Of a stretch of 52,456 nucleotides of DNA, positions 32,124 to 41,778 are shown one piece after another. The DNA is from Candidatus Solibacter usitatus. GTDB lineage: Bacteria > Acidobacteriota > Terriglobia > Bryobacterales > Bryobacteraceae. Positions within the stretch are counted from its first letter, which is position 1. The number at the start of each line of letters is the position of its first letter. The stretch covers positions 1 to 52,456 of the forward strand of contig JACRBC010000085.1 in the NCBI GenBank assembly GCA_016213245.1. The letters run 5' to 3'. Below the pieces are notes generated by a model. The model saw only the letters and a list, made by a program, of their open reading frames with translations, made no database searches and was not told where the DNA came from. Made by a program: the position numbers and the translations under genes.

Positions 32124-34442
32124 ATGCGCTGCCTGCACTGCGGCAAGAGGCTATCGCTGTTACGCAAGTTCTCGGACGGCGAGTTCTGCTCGGCCGAACA
32201 CCGCCAGCTATTCCAGCAGCAGCAGAGCGACTTGGCGCTGGCGAGACTGATCGAATCGCAGAGCCGCATCCAGCGTCCGAAGCCGGCCAAGCCGGAACGG
32301 GAGAAGCCGAAGGCCGCCAAGCCCAAGGCACCCGGCAGCGAGCCCGTATTCCCTGAAGCGCCGCCGCTGCCGGAGTGGTTCGCGGCGGTGAACCAGCGGG
32401 TGGTCTTTACCGCTGAACTGATTCCGCAGGCGCCTCGGAGTGCGGCGCCTTGGCCCGAGGCGGCGCTTAAGATGGCGCTTGGGGAGTTTCCTCGACCCGG
32501 GATGGTGGAGATGGCCGGCGTCCGACCATGCTTGACGGACCTGGCCTTGACGGACTTGGCTGGCCAGGTGCAGGCATGCGCGCTGTACGAAAGCCCCGCA
32601 TCGGTTGGCGGGTTGGTGTTGACGCTGGCTCCGGGCCCGGAGCTTGAAATGGGTACGCTTGGGATGGCGCCGCTGCCCGCGCGGCCAGCGGTGGCGGTTG
32701 AGTCCAAGGCGGCCGGGGTGAAGAGCGAGATTCTGGGTGCAGAGAGCGAGCCGCAGGTGCCAGTTGCCGGATTGACGGTGGAGAGGGAGCGGGCGGAGCC
32801 GGAGCAGGACACTGCGGAGAGCCTGGTGCTGAGCCTACTACCACTGATTCGAGCGGTAGGCACGCAGGTGCAGATCGAGCTTCCGTGCATCCAGAATTGC
32901 GCCGCTGAAAGGCCGGTGGCGGTGGCGGCGAGCGCGGAGTACGGGGTTGAGAGCCTGGCGCCGGTGCTGGTGGGGGCGCAGGTAGTGGCGAAGCAGGAGT
33001 TGAGCTTACGGTCGAGCAAGCGAATGGCCCGGGTGGCGACGCGGGCGGCGCGGCCGAAGGCGATGGCGGCGGCGGCGGGCGCCTCCTGCGGCCGGATGGA
33101 GGGAGGATGGGAGCCCGGGGCGCCGCAGTTTCAGGCTAGCGGCGAGGAATGTGGATGGCTGCCGGAGAGGGGTCTGGAGGCGGTGGGCACGGCCCTGGCG
33201 GACGTGGCGCGCGGGGTGGCATACGGGGCGTGGCCGTATGGCGCCGAGAAGGAGCCGGATATCCCGACCGCGGGTCTGGCGCCGCAACCGCCCGAACCGG
33301 CGCCTGTTCAGGAGGAACCAGCTTGTGTGGTGCGGGTTGTGGAGGATGCTATTCAGCCGATGGAAGTTGACGACCCGGCGGCGCCTGCGGCACTGCTGAA
33401 CCAGATCTCGCTGCAAACCTGCCGTGGCATGCCCGCGCCTGCGCCGATCCCGCGTCTATCGAAGGAATGGCAGGCGCCTGAGTGGAGGGAGACGACCGAC
33501 ACGCGGCCGCTGATTCCGGCCTCGCGGTTGACGATCGACCACGCCGACGGATCAGGCGCGCGCGAAGTGGCGCGCGCGGCTTTTGGGAAGAAGAGAGCCA
33601 GCCGGCTTCTCCTGGGGGCGCAACGGCTTCCGGGGCACCGGTTCTGGCGGCACGCGCCGGCGGACCTGAAGTGGGTGGCGCTGGGGCTGCCGCTGCTGCT
33701 GTTGCTGGTGGTGTACAGCATCAAGGGAGGAGCGGCCAAGCAGGAGTCCGTGGGAGAGACCGGCCAGCCAGTGGCGAACAACGTGGGCAAGACCGTGATC
33801 GGCGGCCAATTGAACACGCTGCAAAAAGTGATCATGAGCCGGGCGGCGGTGAAGCTGTTCGACGATTTCCGGGGCGGGCTGAGCGCCTGGGAAGGTCCGG
33901 ATGGCTGGTCGAAGACGTGGCGATATGGGCAGGCGAGTTTCCTGGAACCGGGGATGCTGGCGTTGTACACGCCCACGCTGGGAATGCGCGACTACACGAT
34001 GCAGTTTCTGGGCCAGATCGACAAGAAGAGCCTGAACTGGGTGTTCCGGGCGCGAGACAGGAAGAACTACTACGCCATGCGCCTGGTGATCACCAAGGAA
34101 GGGCCGCTACCGTCGGCTAACATGGTGCGGTACACGGTGGTGAACGGCAAGGAGCAGGATCTGAAGACCCTGCCCATCCCATTCCCGGTGCGCAGCGACA
34201 CGCTGTACCACGTGCGGATGGACGTACGGGGGGACAGTTTCGTCACCTACATCCAGGGGTCGGTGGTCGATCACTTTGAGGACAAGCAGTTTGAGGACGG
34301 TGGGATCGGCTTCTTCAGCCCAAAGGGCGAGAGGAGCTACCTGCGGTGGGTAGAGGTGACCTACCAGTACGACTACATCGGGCGGCTGTGCGCCCTGCTG
34401 GCGCCCTATCACATCCAGGGCGAAGGGAAGAAGGCGGAGTAA
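32124..34442 (+). CDS. zinc-finger, single-pass membrane protein with extracytoplasmic LamG-like domain
   Basis: 772 residues in four parts. (1) N-terminal zinc finger with C3, C6, C22, H26 (CX2CX15CX3H). (2) A long A/P/E-rich, apparently disordered cytoplasmic region, about 40-510, with an ALADVARGVAYGAW block. (3) One transmembrane helix at about 517-535 (WVALGLPLLLLLVVYSI), preceded by basic residues. (4) An outside domain of about 200 residues (DDFRGGLSAWEG, NWVFRARDRKNYYAMRLV, YHVRMDVRGDSFVTYIQG) of the LamG/3-keto-disaccharide hydrolase beta-sandwich type. A TPR gene follows after 26 nt. No known system has this layout to my knowledge. A shorter paralogue lies at 40558. Confidence 0.8.
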   Translation: MRCLHCGKRLSLLRKFSDGEFCSAEHRQLFQQQQSDLALARLIESQSRIQRPKPAKPEREKPKAAKPKAPGSEPVFPEAPPLPEWFAAVNQRVVFTAELIPQAPRSAAPWPEAALKMALGEFPRPGMVEMAGVRPCLTDLALTDLAGQVQACALYESPASVGGLVLTLAPGPELEMGTLGMAPLPARPAVAVESKAAGVKSEILGAESEPQVPVAGLTVERERAEPEQDTAESLVLSLLPLIRAVGTQVQIELPCIQNCAAERPVAVAASAEYGVESLAPVLVGAQVVAKQELSLRSSKRMARVATRAARPKAMAAAAGASCGRMEGGWEPGAPQFQASGEECGWLPERGLEAVGTALADVARGVAYGAWPYGAEKEPDIPTAGLAPQPPEPAPVQEEPACVVRVVEDAIQPMEVDDPAAPAALLNQISLQTCRGMPAPAPIPRLSKEWQAPEWRETTDTRPLIPASRLTIDHADGSGAREVARAAFGKKRASRLLLGAQRLPGHRFWRHAPADLKWVALGLPLLLLLVVYSIKGGAAKQESVGETGQPVANNVGKTVIGGQLNTLQKVIMSRAAVKLFDDFRGGLSAWEGPDGWSKTWRYGQASFLEPGMLALYTPTLGMRDYTMQFLGQIDKKSLNWVFRARDRKNYYAMRLVITKEGPLPSANMVRYTVVNGKEQDLKTLPIPFPVRSDTLYHVRMDVRGDSFVTYIQGSVVDHFEDKQFEDGGIGFFSPKGERSYLRWVEVTYQYDYIGRLCALLAPYHIQGEGKKAE

Positions 34443-34468
34443 GCCGACAGAGGAAGAAGGCAGAACCA

Positions 34469-36067
34469 ATGCGCGAATCAAACAAGAACAAAGAGACGCC
34501 GGCAACAATCGATGGCGGGACCGCCCTGGCGAGGGCCGTTTCGCTGCACCTTGAGGGGAAGGGCAAAGAGGCTCTGCGCGAACTGGACCGCGCGGTGGAG
34601 TCGGGGGACCCGGCGAGGGAGGTGTACGCCGCCAAGGGCCACATCCAGTTTGAGCTGGAGATGTACGAGGAGGCGGTGAAGAGTTACGAGGGGCTGATCA
34701 GCCTGGACCCGAACTCGACCTCGGCGTACTTCAACCTGGCGGTGTCGCAGGAGAAGTTAGGCCGCTGGAACGAGGCGGCGGCCAATTTTCAGCGGACGCT
34801 GTCGACCGACCCGGGGCGATCGGACGCGCGGCTGGGGCTGGGCATCTGCCTGCTGCACGCCAAGAACCCGGAGAAGGCGTTGGAGTGTTTCGACCAGTGC
34901 ATGGGGAAGACGTCGAACGAGGAGACGCCGATGTTCGGCAAGGCGGTGGCGCTGGAGCTGCTGGCCAGGTACGACGAGGCGCTTGAGTTGTACAAGCAGA
35001 TCATCGCGGCCAACGCCAACGCCGAGGAGCCGATGGCGAACATGGTGCACATCGGCATGCGGAAGGGCGACCTGGAACTGGTGCGCGACATCAGCGAGCG
35101 GTTGCTGACGCTGCGGCCATTCTCACAGGCGGCGCTGGAAGGGCTGGCGTGGTGCGCCTTTGCGGGCGAGGATTACGAGGCTGCGTCGAAGTACTGCGCC
35201 AAGCTGGTGGAACTGACGCCGGAGCATTTCGAGCGGCGCTACAACCTGGGCGTGGCGTACCAGAAGCTGAACAAGCTGGACCAGGCCGAGAAGGCGTATT
35301 TCGAGGCCTCGCGGCTACGCCAGGATCACGCGCAAACATGGGCGAACCTCGGCGTGGTGAGGCAGGGACAGGACAACACGAAGGGGGCGAGGGAGGCATA
35401 CGAGACGGCGTTGCGGCTGAAGTCCGACGCGCCGGAAGTGCTGTCGAACCTGGCCGGACTGCTGGAGGAGCAGGGACTGACGTCGGAGGCCGAAGATCTG
35501 TATCTGCGGCTACTGCAGAAGAACCCGGAATGGGATGACGCCTGGTTCCGGCTGGGCTACATCCGTCTGACCCGCGGAGACGCCCAAGGGGCGATTGAGG
35601 CGTTCGCCCGTTGTGTGCAGCGCAGGGCGGACTGGGCGGAGGCGCACATCAACCTGGGGCTGGCCTACAAGCAGATTTCGGAGGCAGAGAAGGCGGCGGC
35701 GCACTTCGACAAGGCGCTGACGATCAAAGCGGACAGCGTGGAAGCGCTGCGCGGGCTGGCGGCTCTGGCAATCGAGCGGCAGGACCACCAGAAGGCGCTG
35801 GAGCTGCAAGGCAAGCTCATTGACATGGGCGAGCGCAGCCCGGAGTTGTTCTACAACACCGGCCTGCTGCTGCAAAAGCAGGGCCAAGTGGAGGACGCGG
35901 TGGCGTTGTACCGGGAGGCGTTGGGTCTGCGGCCGAACTTCCCCGAGGCGCTGCTAAACCTGGGTCACGCGCTGAAGACGCAGGGGCGAGCCGAAGAGGC
36001 GCGCACGTGCTGGCGGCAGGCCCTGGAGATGAAGCCCGAGCTGGCGCAAGGGTATTTCGGCAACTGA
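34469..36067 (+). CDS. tetratricopeptide repeat protein, partner of the zinc-finger membrane protein
   Basis: 532 residues, start at 34469 with GGAAGAAGG upstream. After about 40 residues the whole chain is TPR-like: YFNLAVSQEKLGRWNEAAANF, LGLGICLLHAKNPEKALECF, YNLGVAYQKLNKLDQAEKAY, WANLGVVRQGQDNTKGAREAY and INLGLAYKQISEAEKAAAHF; I estimate 13-14 repeats. No signal peptide, so cytoplasmic, where it could bind the disordered inner part of the protein encoded just upstream. It ends in PELAQGYFGN; the second TPR gene (41779) ends in PALASGYFALQ, a shared tail that supports common origin of the two pairs. Confidence 0.88.
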   Translation: MRESNKNKETPATIDGGTALARAVSLHLEGKGKEALRELDRAVESGDPAREVYAAKGHIQFELEMYEEAVKSYEGLISLDPNSTSAYFNLAVSQEKLGRWNEAAANFQRTLSTDPGRSDARLGLGICLLHAKNPEKALECFDQCMGKTSNEETPMFGKAVALELLARYDEALELYKQIIAANANAEEPMANMVHIGMRKGDLELVRDISERLLTLRPFSQAALEGLAWCAFAGEDYEAASKYCAKLVELTPEHFERRYNLGVAYQKLNKLDQAEKAYFEASRLRQDHAQTWANLGVVRQGQDNTKGAREAYETALRLKSDAPEVLSNLAGLLEEQGLTSEAEDLYLRLLQKNPEWDDAWFRLGYIRLTRGDAQGAIEAFARCVQRRADWAEAHINLGLAYKQISEAEKAAAHFDKALTIKADSVEALRGLAALAIERQDHQKALELQGKLIDMGERSPELFYNTGLLLQKQGQVEDAVALYREALGLRPNFPEALLNLGHALKTQGRAEEARTCWRQALEMKPELAQGYFGN

Positions 36068-36079
36068 CGGGGATGCCGG

Positions 36080-36093
36080 CGGACCGCGGTCCG
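36080..36093. terminator. GC dyad after the TPR gene
   Basis: CGGACCGCGGTCCG is a perfect 14-bp palindrome 12 nt after the TPR stop. There is no T run, so it may be a weak terminator, an mRNA-stabilising hairpin or a protein site. Confidence 0.35.
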
Positions 36094-36143
36094 GCGAGGA
36101 TGAGGGTAGCAGGAGTGTCAGGGCCTGCTACCCTTTCTTGTTG

Positions 36144-37142
36144 ATGGACCACGAGACAGCGGCGCCGCGGAGCGGCGAGGAAATCGCCGCCGGGGCACTG
36201 TCAGCCTGGCTGGGCGAGCCGGTGGAGGTGAGGCAGTTTCCGGGCGGGCATTCGAACCTGACTTACCTGGTGACGACTCCGGCGAGGGAACTGGTGCTGC
36301 GCCGGCCTCCAGTGGGCCCGGTGGCGGCGAAGGCCCACGACATGGCGCGGGAGTACCGCTTCCTGAAGGCGCTGCACCCGCAATTCTGGCTGGCGCCGCG
36401 ACCGGTGGCACTGTGCGAGGACACGGCCGTACTGGGCTGCACGTTCCTATTGATGGAGCGGCGGCATGGCCGGATCCTGCGGGGCGAGCAACTTCCGGAG
36501 GAGGAGCGGGCGGAGGCGAGCCGGGCGTTTGTCCAGACGCTGGCGGAGCTGCACGGGGTGGATGCGAGGCGACCGGAACTGGCGGTGCTGGGCAGACCGG
36601 CGGGGTTCCTGGAGAGGCAGGTGCAGGGGTGGGGGGAACGCTGGCAGAGATGCCGTCCGGAGACGGCGGTGGAACTGGACCGGGCGCTGGCCCGTCTGGC
36701 GGAGAGCGTGCCGGCGGAGTCGGGGGCGACGGTAATCCACAATGACTACAAGCTGGACAACCTGATGTTGGACCGCGACGACGCCGGGAGAGCAACGGCA
36801 GTGCTGGACTGGGAGATGGCGGCGCTGGGCGACCCGCTGTTTGACCTGGGCGTGGCGCTGACCTATTGGAGCCACGCGGCGATGCCGGGGTTGCTGACGG
36901 CCGCGCCGGGGTGGTGGACGCGCGACGAGGTAGTGGAGCAATACGCCCGGATGAGCGGACGGGACGTTTCGCGGCTGGGGTGGCACGAAGCCTTCGGCGT
37001 CTTCAAGCTGGCGGTGATTGTCCAGCAGATTTACGGCCGGTGGCAGAGAGGGCAGACGGCGGACGACCGGTTCGCGGGGTTTGGTGAAGTCGTGAGAGCG
37101 CTGGGGGCGCGGGTGTCCCGGCTTCTGGAGCACGCACATTGA
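36144..37142 (+). CDS. APH-fold phosphotransferase (acyl-CoA dehydrogenase-linked kinase type)
   Basis: 332 residues from the ATG at 36144; TTG codons at 36138 and 36141 are possible. Aminoglycoside-phosphotransferase fold as in the kinase half of ACAD10/11 and in LvaA-like kinases: the P-loop-like FPGGHSNLTYLV, ELVLRRPP with the ATP lysine position written as Arg, catalytic H199-N-D201 with N206 in HNDYKLDNL, and the metal site D222-W-E. It probably phosphorylates a hydroxyacyl-CoA. It overlaps the histidine phosphatase gene (TTGA), with the acyl-CoA dehydrogenase next, supporting a shared pathway. Confidence 0.88.
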   Translation: MDHETAAPRSGEEIAAGALSAWLGEPVEVRQFPGGHSNLTYLVTTPARELVLRRPPVGPVAAKAHDMAREYRFLKALHPQFWLAPRPVALCEDTAVLGCTFLLMERRHGRILRGEQLPEEERAEASRAFVQTLAELHGVDARRPELAVLGRPAGFLERQVQGWGERWQRCRPETAVELDRALARLAESVPAESGATVIHNDYKLDNLMLDRDDAGRATAVLDWEMAALGDPLFDLGVALTYWSHAAMPGLLTAAPGWWTRDEVVEQYARMSGRDVSRLGWHEAFGVFKLAVIVQQIYGRWQRGQTADDRFAGFGEVVRALGARVSRLLEHAH

Positions 37143-37858
37143 GCACAATTTACTTTTTCCGCCACGGCCAGGCGGGTCAACGGGACGACTATGACCGGCT
37201 ATCGGAGTTGGGCCGAGAGCAGGCGCGGCTGCTGGGCGAGCACGTGGCGGGCGTGGGCGAGAGGTTCGACCTGGCTCTGATAGGGGGCCTGCGGCGGCAG
37301 GCGGAGACGGCCGAGCTGGCGCTGGAGAGGATGCACGCGGCGGGCCTGGGTCCGCCGGAGGCGCGAGTCGACCGGCGGTGGAGCGAGTTCGACCTGGACG
37401 CGGTGTACGCGGAGATTGCGCCGCCGATGGCGGCGGAGGACGAGGAGTTCAGGCTCGAATACGAGGAGGTGCGGCACCTGGTGCGGTGCGGAGACGGACA
37501 GATTCACCGGCGATGGACGCCCGCCGATTCGAAGGTGGTGAAGGCGTGGATCGCGGGCCGCTACGAGATGAGCGGGGAGAGCTGGCGGGAGTTCGTGGCG
37601 AGGGTGAAGGAAGCGGGCCGCGAGTTCGGCGCGTTGCCGGCGGAGGCACGGGTGGCTGTGTTCACGTCGGCGACGCCGGCGGCGATCTGGGTGGCGGCGG
37701 CGTTCGGCAGCGAGCAACCGCGGCACGTGATGGGGCTGGCGGGGGCGGCGATCAACGCCAATATCACGGCGCTGAGGTGGCGTGACGGGGAGCCGCAGTT
37801 GCTGAGCTTCAACGGGGTACCGCACCTGGGGGAGGCGCGGCTGCGCACCTTCCGGTAA
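37139..37858 (+). CDS. histidine phosphatase superfamily protein
   Basis: 239 residues, TTG start at 37139 inside the previous stop (TTGA). Phosphoglycerate mutase-like fold: RHG at 8-10 in IYFFRHGQAG, a second-arginine region in LIGGLRRQAETAELAL, and AVFTSATPAAIWVAAA, where most members have a catalytic His (typically VxHG); here it reads V-F-T-S-A-T. The second catalytic histidine therefore seems to be missing, so activity may be altered. Its place between a kinase and an acyl-CoA dehydrogenase suggests it acts on the phosphorylated intermediate, comparable to the phosphatase-like domain of ACAD10. Confidence 0.85.
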   Translation: MSTIYFFRHGQAGQRDDYDRLSELGREQARLLGEHVAGVGERFDLALIGGLRRQAETAELALERMHAAGLGPPEARVDRRWSEFDLDAVYAEIAPPMAAEDEEFRLEYEEVRHLVRCGDGQIHRRWTPADSKVVKAWIAGRYEMSGESWREFVARVKEAGREFGALPAEARVAVFTSATPAAIWVAAAFGSEQPRHVMGLAGAAINANITALRWRDGEPQLLSFNGVPHLGEARLRTFR

Positions 37859-37867
37859 ACTGGCCGC

Positions 37868-39064
37868 ATGCCATTTGCCAGGACCGAACGATCACTGGAA
37901 CTGGAAGTGCGGCTGCGCGGCTTCATGGACGAATACGTCTATCCGCGGGAGTCCGCGTACTTCGAGGAGAAGCGGGCCGCGGACCGCTGGCAGCCTTCCC
38001 GTGTGGTGGAGGAGCTGAAGCCGAAGGCAAGGGCGGCGGGCCTGTGGAACCTCTTCCTGGAGTTGCCTCACCTGGACTACGCGCCGCTGTGCGAGCTGAT
38101 GGGGCGGAGTTTTCTGGGGCCGGAGCTATTCAACTGCTCGGCGCCGGACACGGGCAACATGGAGGTGCTCCACCGCTACGGCGACGAGGAGCAGAAGCGG
38201 AGGTGGCTGGCGCCGCTGCTGGCGGGGGAGATCCGCTCGTGCTTTGCGATGACGGAGCCGGAGGTGGCGTCGTCGGATGCCACCAACATCCGGGCGGAGA
38301 TCCGGCGCGACGGGGCGGAATACGTGATCAACGGGCGGAAGTGGTGGACGTCGGGGGCGGGCGATCCGCGGTGCAGGATCGCGATCGTGATGGGGCAGAC
38401 CGACCCGTCGGCGGCAAAGCACCTGCGGCAGTCGATGATCCTGGCGCCGATGGACACGCCTGGAGTGCGAATTGAGAGGATGCTGAACGTGTTCGGGTAC
38501 GAGGATGCGCCGCACGGGCACGGGGAGGTGGTATTTGAGGACGCGCGGGTACCGGCGTCGAACCTGCTGCTGGGAGAGGGGCGGGGATTCGAGATCGCGC
38601 AGGGCAGGCTGGGGCCGGGGCGCATCCATCACTGCATGCGGGCGATCGGACTGGCCGAGCGCGGGCTGGAGCTGATGTGCAAGCGGGTGCTGGAACGGGT
38701 GGCGTTTGGGAAGCCGCTGGCCGAGCAGGGGGTCGTACGGCAGTGGATCGCCGAGTCGCGAATCGAGATCGAGCAGGCGCGGCTGCTGGTGATGGAGGCG
38801 GCGGCGAAGATGGACGCCGGCGGAAACAAGGCGGCGCGGCGTGAGATCGCGATGATCAAGGTGGCGGCTCCGAACGCGGCGCTGCGGGTGCTGGACCGGG
38901 CGATCCAGGCACACGGCGGGGCAGGGGTGTGCGACGACTTTCCGCTGGCGTACGCCTGGGCGCAGGTGCGGACGCTGCGGCTGGCCGACGGGCCGGACGA
39001 GGTGCACCTGGAATCGGTGGCCAAGCAGGAGCTGAAGAAGCACATGGAAGGAGCGAAGGCGTGA
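37868..39064 (+). CDS. acyl-CoA dehydrogenase, ACAD10/11-like
   Basis: 398 residues, FAD enzyme. The three usual domains are seen: N-terminal helices, the beta-barrel ([17 protein letters not shown]) and the C-terminal helices with [15 protein letters not shown]. The catalytic base is likely E378 in DGPDEVH, the position and wording used by the ACAD10/11-type subfamily. The -10-like TAAACT (37856-37861) overlaps the previous stop and lies 6 nt before the ATG, so this gene may also have its own leaderless transcript. With the upstream kinase and phosphatase it could process 4-hydroxy acids. The next gene starts inside its stop (GTGA). Confidence 0.93.
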   Translation: MPFARTERSLELEVRLRGFMDEYVYPRESAYFEEKRAADRWQPSRVVEELKPKARAAGLWNLFLELPHLDYAPLCELMGRSFLGPELFNCSAPDTGNMEVLHRYGDEEQKRRWLAPLLAGEIRSCFAMTEPEVASSDATNIRAEIRRDGAEYVINGRKWWTSGAGDPRCRIAIVMGQTDPSAAKHLRQSMILAPMDTPGVRIERMLNVFGYEDAPHGHGEVVFEDARVPASNLLLGEGRGFEIAQGRLGPGRIHHCMRAIGLAERGLELMCKRVLERVAFGKPLAEQGVVRQWIAESRIEIEQARLLVMEAAAKMDAGGNKAARREIAMIKVAAPNAALRVLDRAIQAHGGAGVCDDFPLAYAWAQVRTLRLADGPDEVHLESVAKQELKKHMEGAKA

Positions 39065-40332
39065 AACTGACCAGAAGGGGGTTTGCGGGCGCGGGATCGG
39101 CCGCGCTGCTGTTGCGCGGACAGGCCCGAAAGTACCGCACGGCGCTGATCGGAAGCGGCTGGTGGGGCATGAACATCCTGGGCGAGGCGATGGCGTCGGG
39201 GGAGTGCCAGATCACGGCGCTGTGCGACGTGGATGAGAACCAGTTGAGGCCGGCGCGGGAGAAAGCGGCCAAGCTGAGCGGGGATCAGCCCCGGACGTAC
39301 AAGGACTACCGGGAGATGTTGAGGAAGGAGCGGCCGGAGATCTGCATCGTGGCGACGCCGGACCACTGGCACCCGCTGGCGATGATCGAGGCAGTGAAGC
39401 AGGGCGCGCACGTGTACGTCGAGAAGCCGGTCAGCCACACGCTGCGGGAAGGGCGGGCGATGGTGAACGCGGCGCGGGCGTCGAACCGGGTGGTGCAGGT
39501 GGGCACGCACAGGAGGGTGTCGCCGCACAATATCAGCGCGATGGAGTTTCTGCGGGCGGGCAAGCTGGGCCGGGTGGGGATGGTGCGGGCGTTCGTTCAT
39601 TCCGGCGGAGGGGCGGGGGTGAAGTCGCCCGACACGGAAGCGCCGGCGGGGCTGGACTGGGACTTCTGGTGCGGCCCGGCGCCGCTGAGGCCGTACAACA
39701 AGGCGATCCATCCACGGGGATTCCGGCAGTTCATGGACTATGCCAACGGAACGATCGGCGATTGGGGCATCCACTGGTTCGACCAGATCCTGTGGTGGAC
39801 GGAGGAGAAGTACCCGAAGAAGATCCATTCGACGGCGGCGCGAAGAGTGAAACAGGACAGCAGCGACGCGCCGGACACGCAGGTGGCGACGTTCGAGTTC
39901 GAGAGTTTCACGTGCGTGTGGGAGCACCGGCTGTACGCGGCGAACAATGCGGAGTCGGCGAGTCTGGGGGTGTACTTCTACGGGACGGAGGGCACGCTGC
40001 ACCTGGGGTGGCGTGACGGCTGGACGTTTCATCCGGCAGACAGAAAGAAGCCGTCGATTCACGAGAACCCGACGCTGCACGAGCCTGACACGCAGAACAT
40101 CAAGGAGCTGTGGGCGGACTTTCTGGGGGCGATCAAGGCGGGCCGGCGGCCGGCGTGCGATATCGAGACCGGGCATCGCTCGACGAGCATGAGCCTGCTG
40201 GCCAACGCAAGCGTGAAGGCCGGGCAGAGCCTGGCATGGGACGGCGAGAAGGAGACGATCACGAACGCGCCGCGGGCCAATGCCTTGTTGTCGAGGACGT
40301 ATCGGGCGCCGTGGAAGTACCCGCAGGGGTGA
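39061..40332 (+). CDS. Tat-exported Gfo/Idh/MocA family oxidoreductase
   Basis: 423 residues, GTG start at 39061 overlapping the acyl-CoA dehydrogenase stop (GTGA). The signal [19 protein letters not shown] has a twin arginine. Rossmann domain with [12 protein letters not shown], the EKP motif VYVEKPVSH, and [13 protein letters not shown] in the C-terminal domain. It belongs to the same superfamily as the gene at 15883 but is clearly a different subfamily. Translational coupling to a cytoplasmic acyl-CoA dehydrogenase is odd for an exported sugar enzyme, so the functional link is uncertain. Confidence 0.9.
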   Translation: MKLTRRGFAGAGSAALLLRGQARKYRTALIGSGWWGMNILGEAMASGECQITALCDVDENQLRPAREKAAKLSGDQPRTYKDYREMLRKERPEICIVATPDHWHPLAMIEAVKQGAHVYVEKPVSHTLREGRAMVNAARASNRVVQVGTHRRVSPHNISAMEFLRAGKLGRVGMVRAFVHSGGGAGVKSPDTEAPAGLDWDFWCGPAPLRPYNKAIHPRGFRQFMDYANGTIGDWGIHWFDQILWWTEEKYPKKIHSTAARRVKQDSSDAPDTQVATFEFESFTCVWEHRLYAANNAESASLGVYFYGTEGTLHLGWRDGWTFHPADRKKPSIHENPTLHEPDTQNIKELWADFLGAIKAGRRPACDIETGHRSTSMSLLANASVKAGQSLAWDGEKETITNAPRANALLSRTYRAPWKYPQG

Positions 40333-40383
40333 TGGGCGAGCGGGGCCCCCGGGCCTCCGGGCGAGGTCCGGCGTGCTGAGATT

Positions 40384-40400
40384 GGGGACAACTTGTCCCC
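40384..40400. terminator. inverted repeat after the oxidoreductase gene
   Basis: GGGGACA-ACT-TGTCCCC: perfect 7-bp arms with a 3-nt centre, 51 nt after the stop. It may end the kinase/dehydrogenase operon, though no T run follows. The rest of 40333-40557 holds a candidate promoter TTTACA-N17-CAAACT (40465-40493) before the second zinc-finger gene. Confidence 0.45.
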
Positions 40401-40557
40401 GAAGCAGAGGCGCCTGCAGGAGCACTGATACTTGGGGTGGGGCGGAGCTAAGAACAAACGCTGATTTACAGAAGGCTCGGGTACTGGCAAACTCTGCAGA
40501 GGACGCTGGCCCATCGCTCCATCCACTCGAAGATCGCGCAGCGATGAGCGAATCAAC

Positions 40558-41778
40558 ATGAAGTGCAAGTTCTGTGGGACAAAGGTCGGGGTTTTCGAAC
40601 GCTGGCGGTACGGCGACTTCTGTACCGAAAGGCACCGGGAGGAATTCGCAGAGGACCTGAGCCGGCTGAACGCCCAGATTGTGAAAGATCTGCGACGAAT
40701 CCCGGCGATGATGAAGGCGGCCGGAACGGAGGAGGCGTGCGAGCCGCCGCAGGCGTGGCTGGTGGCGGAGCCGGAGCAGGCGCCTGTGGCGATGGGGCGG
40801 GAGAGGGAAGTGCTGAAGGAGGCGCCATGCGCGAGGCCACGCAACGACGAGTGGAAGGCGCTGGCGCGCATCGCGGAGTGGGACGATCTGCCGGTGGCCG
40901 CGCTGGCTGCGAGCCGGAAGCGGCAGTCGAGGTTCATCCCGCTCAGCGACGGGGCGGCGCCGGTGTGCGGTCCGGCCGGCAGCCTGGTGGAGGTGGAGTG
41001 GGCGGTGTTTCTACCGAGTCCGGAGCTCAGGCAATTCCGGCTGCGGATGTCGACGGGCGGGCTGAAGACGCCGGAGAAATGGTCGAAGCCGGCGACGTGC
41101 AACTGCGGATGGAAGGCGGCGGGCGGAATGCCGGCCTGGATCGACGACCATGGATGGCGATGGATCTCGGAGGGCGGACCGGCCGCGGCGCCGCGCATGG
41201 AGGCCGTGTTGACCGAGGCGCCGTTGCGCGCGCCGTGGCTGAACTGGGAGTTCGTGGCGCCGCGACGGGGAGAGGGGCAGGCGCAGGGAGGGGCGACGCC
41301 GGGTTACGGAGTGCTGCCGTTCATGGGGGAGGCTTATCCGGCCCAGGCACAGCCGGCGCAGCCGGCATGGCGCATGATGGCGCCACCGCTGTTCAACGCG
41401 CTGGTGGACGTGGCGCACGGATTGGCCGTGACGTGGAGCGGGGAGGCGTTTGCATCGCCGGCGGTTCCGGCGCTGGTGGCGGAGGCTGAACCGCGTCTAC
41501 CGGTGATGGACGAAGCGCCGCATTGCGGCATACCTCTGGTGGACTGCCAGGACGATCTTTCCGCCGATGAACGAGCAGCCCAAGGGATGACGGCGGTGCG
41601 CAGGCCACTGCTGAATACGCTGTGGCGGCGGCAGTTGAACATGCCCGGGTTGGCGAGGACGTTGGGACGGCCGCGGGTGCCGCCTCAGGCCGCGCGAGAG
41701 ATCCGGCTGCCGATCGGAGTGGCGCCGGAACTGCCGCCGGCGGGGATCGAGGCGTTTGCGAAGAGGCGAGCCCACTAG
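40558..41778 (+). CDS. zinc-finger protein, short paralogue of the 32124 gene
   Basis: 406 residues. The N-terminal finger has C3, C6, C22, H26, the same spacing as the larger protein (CX2CX15CX3H), and similar words (GDFCTERHREEF against GEFCSAEHRQLF). The rest is A/P/E-rich and apparently disordered, with LFNALVDVAHGLAVTW matching ALADVARGVAYGAW of the paralogue. It has no transmembrane helix and no LamG-like domain, so it would be soluble. A TPR gene follows with no gap (the ATG comes right after the TAG), reproducing the pair at 32.1-36.1 kb. Function unknown. Confidence 0.75.
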   Translation: MKCKFCGTKVGVFERWRYGDFCTERHREEFAEDLSRLNAQIVKDLRRIPAMMKAAGTEEACEPPQAWLVAEPEQAPVAMGREREVLKEAPCARPRNDEWKALARIAEWDDLPVAALAASRKRQSRFIPLSDGAAPVCGPAGSLVEVEWAVFLPSPELRQFRLRMSTGGLKTPEKWSKPATCNCGWKAAGGMPAWIDDHGWRWISEGGPAAAPRMEAVLTEAPLRAPWLNWEFVAPRRGEGQAQGGATPGYGVLPFMGEAYPAQAQPAQPAWRMMAPPLFNALVDVAHGLAVTWSGEAFASPAVPALVAEAEPRLPVMDEAPHCGIPLVDCQDDLSADERAAQGMTAVRRPLLNTLWRRQLNMPGLARTLGRPRVPPQAAREIRLPIGVAPELPPAGIEAFAKRRAH

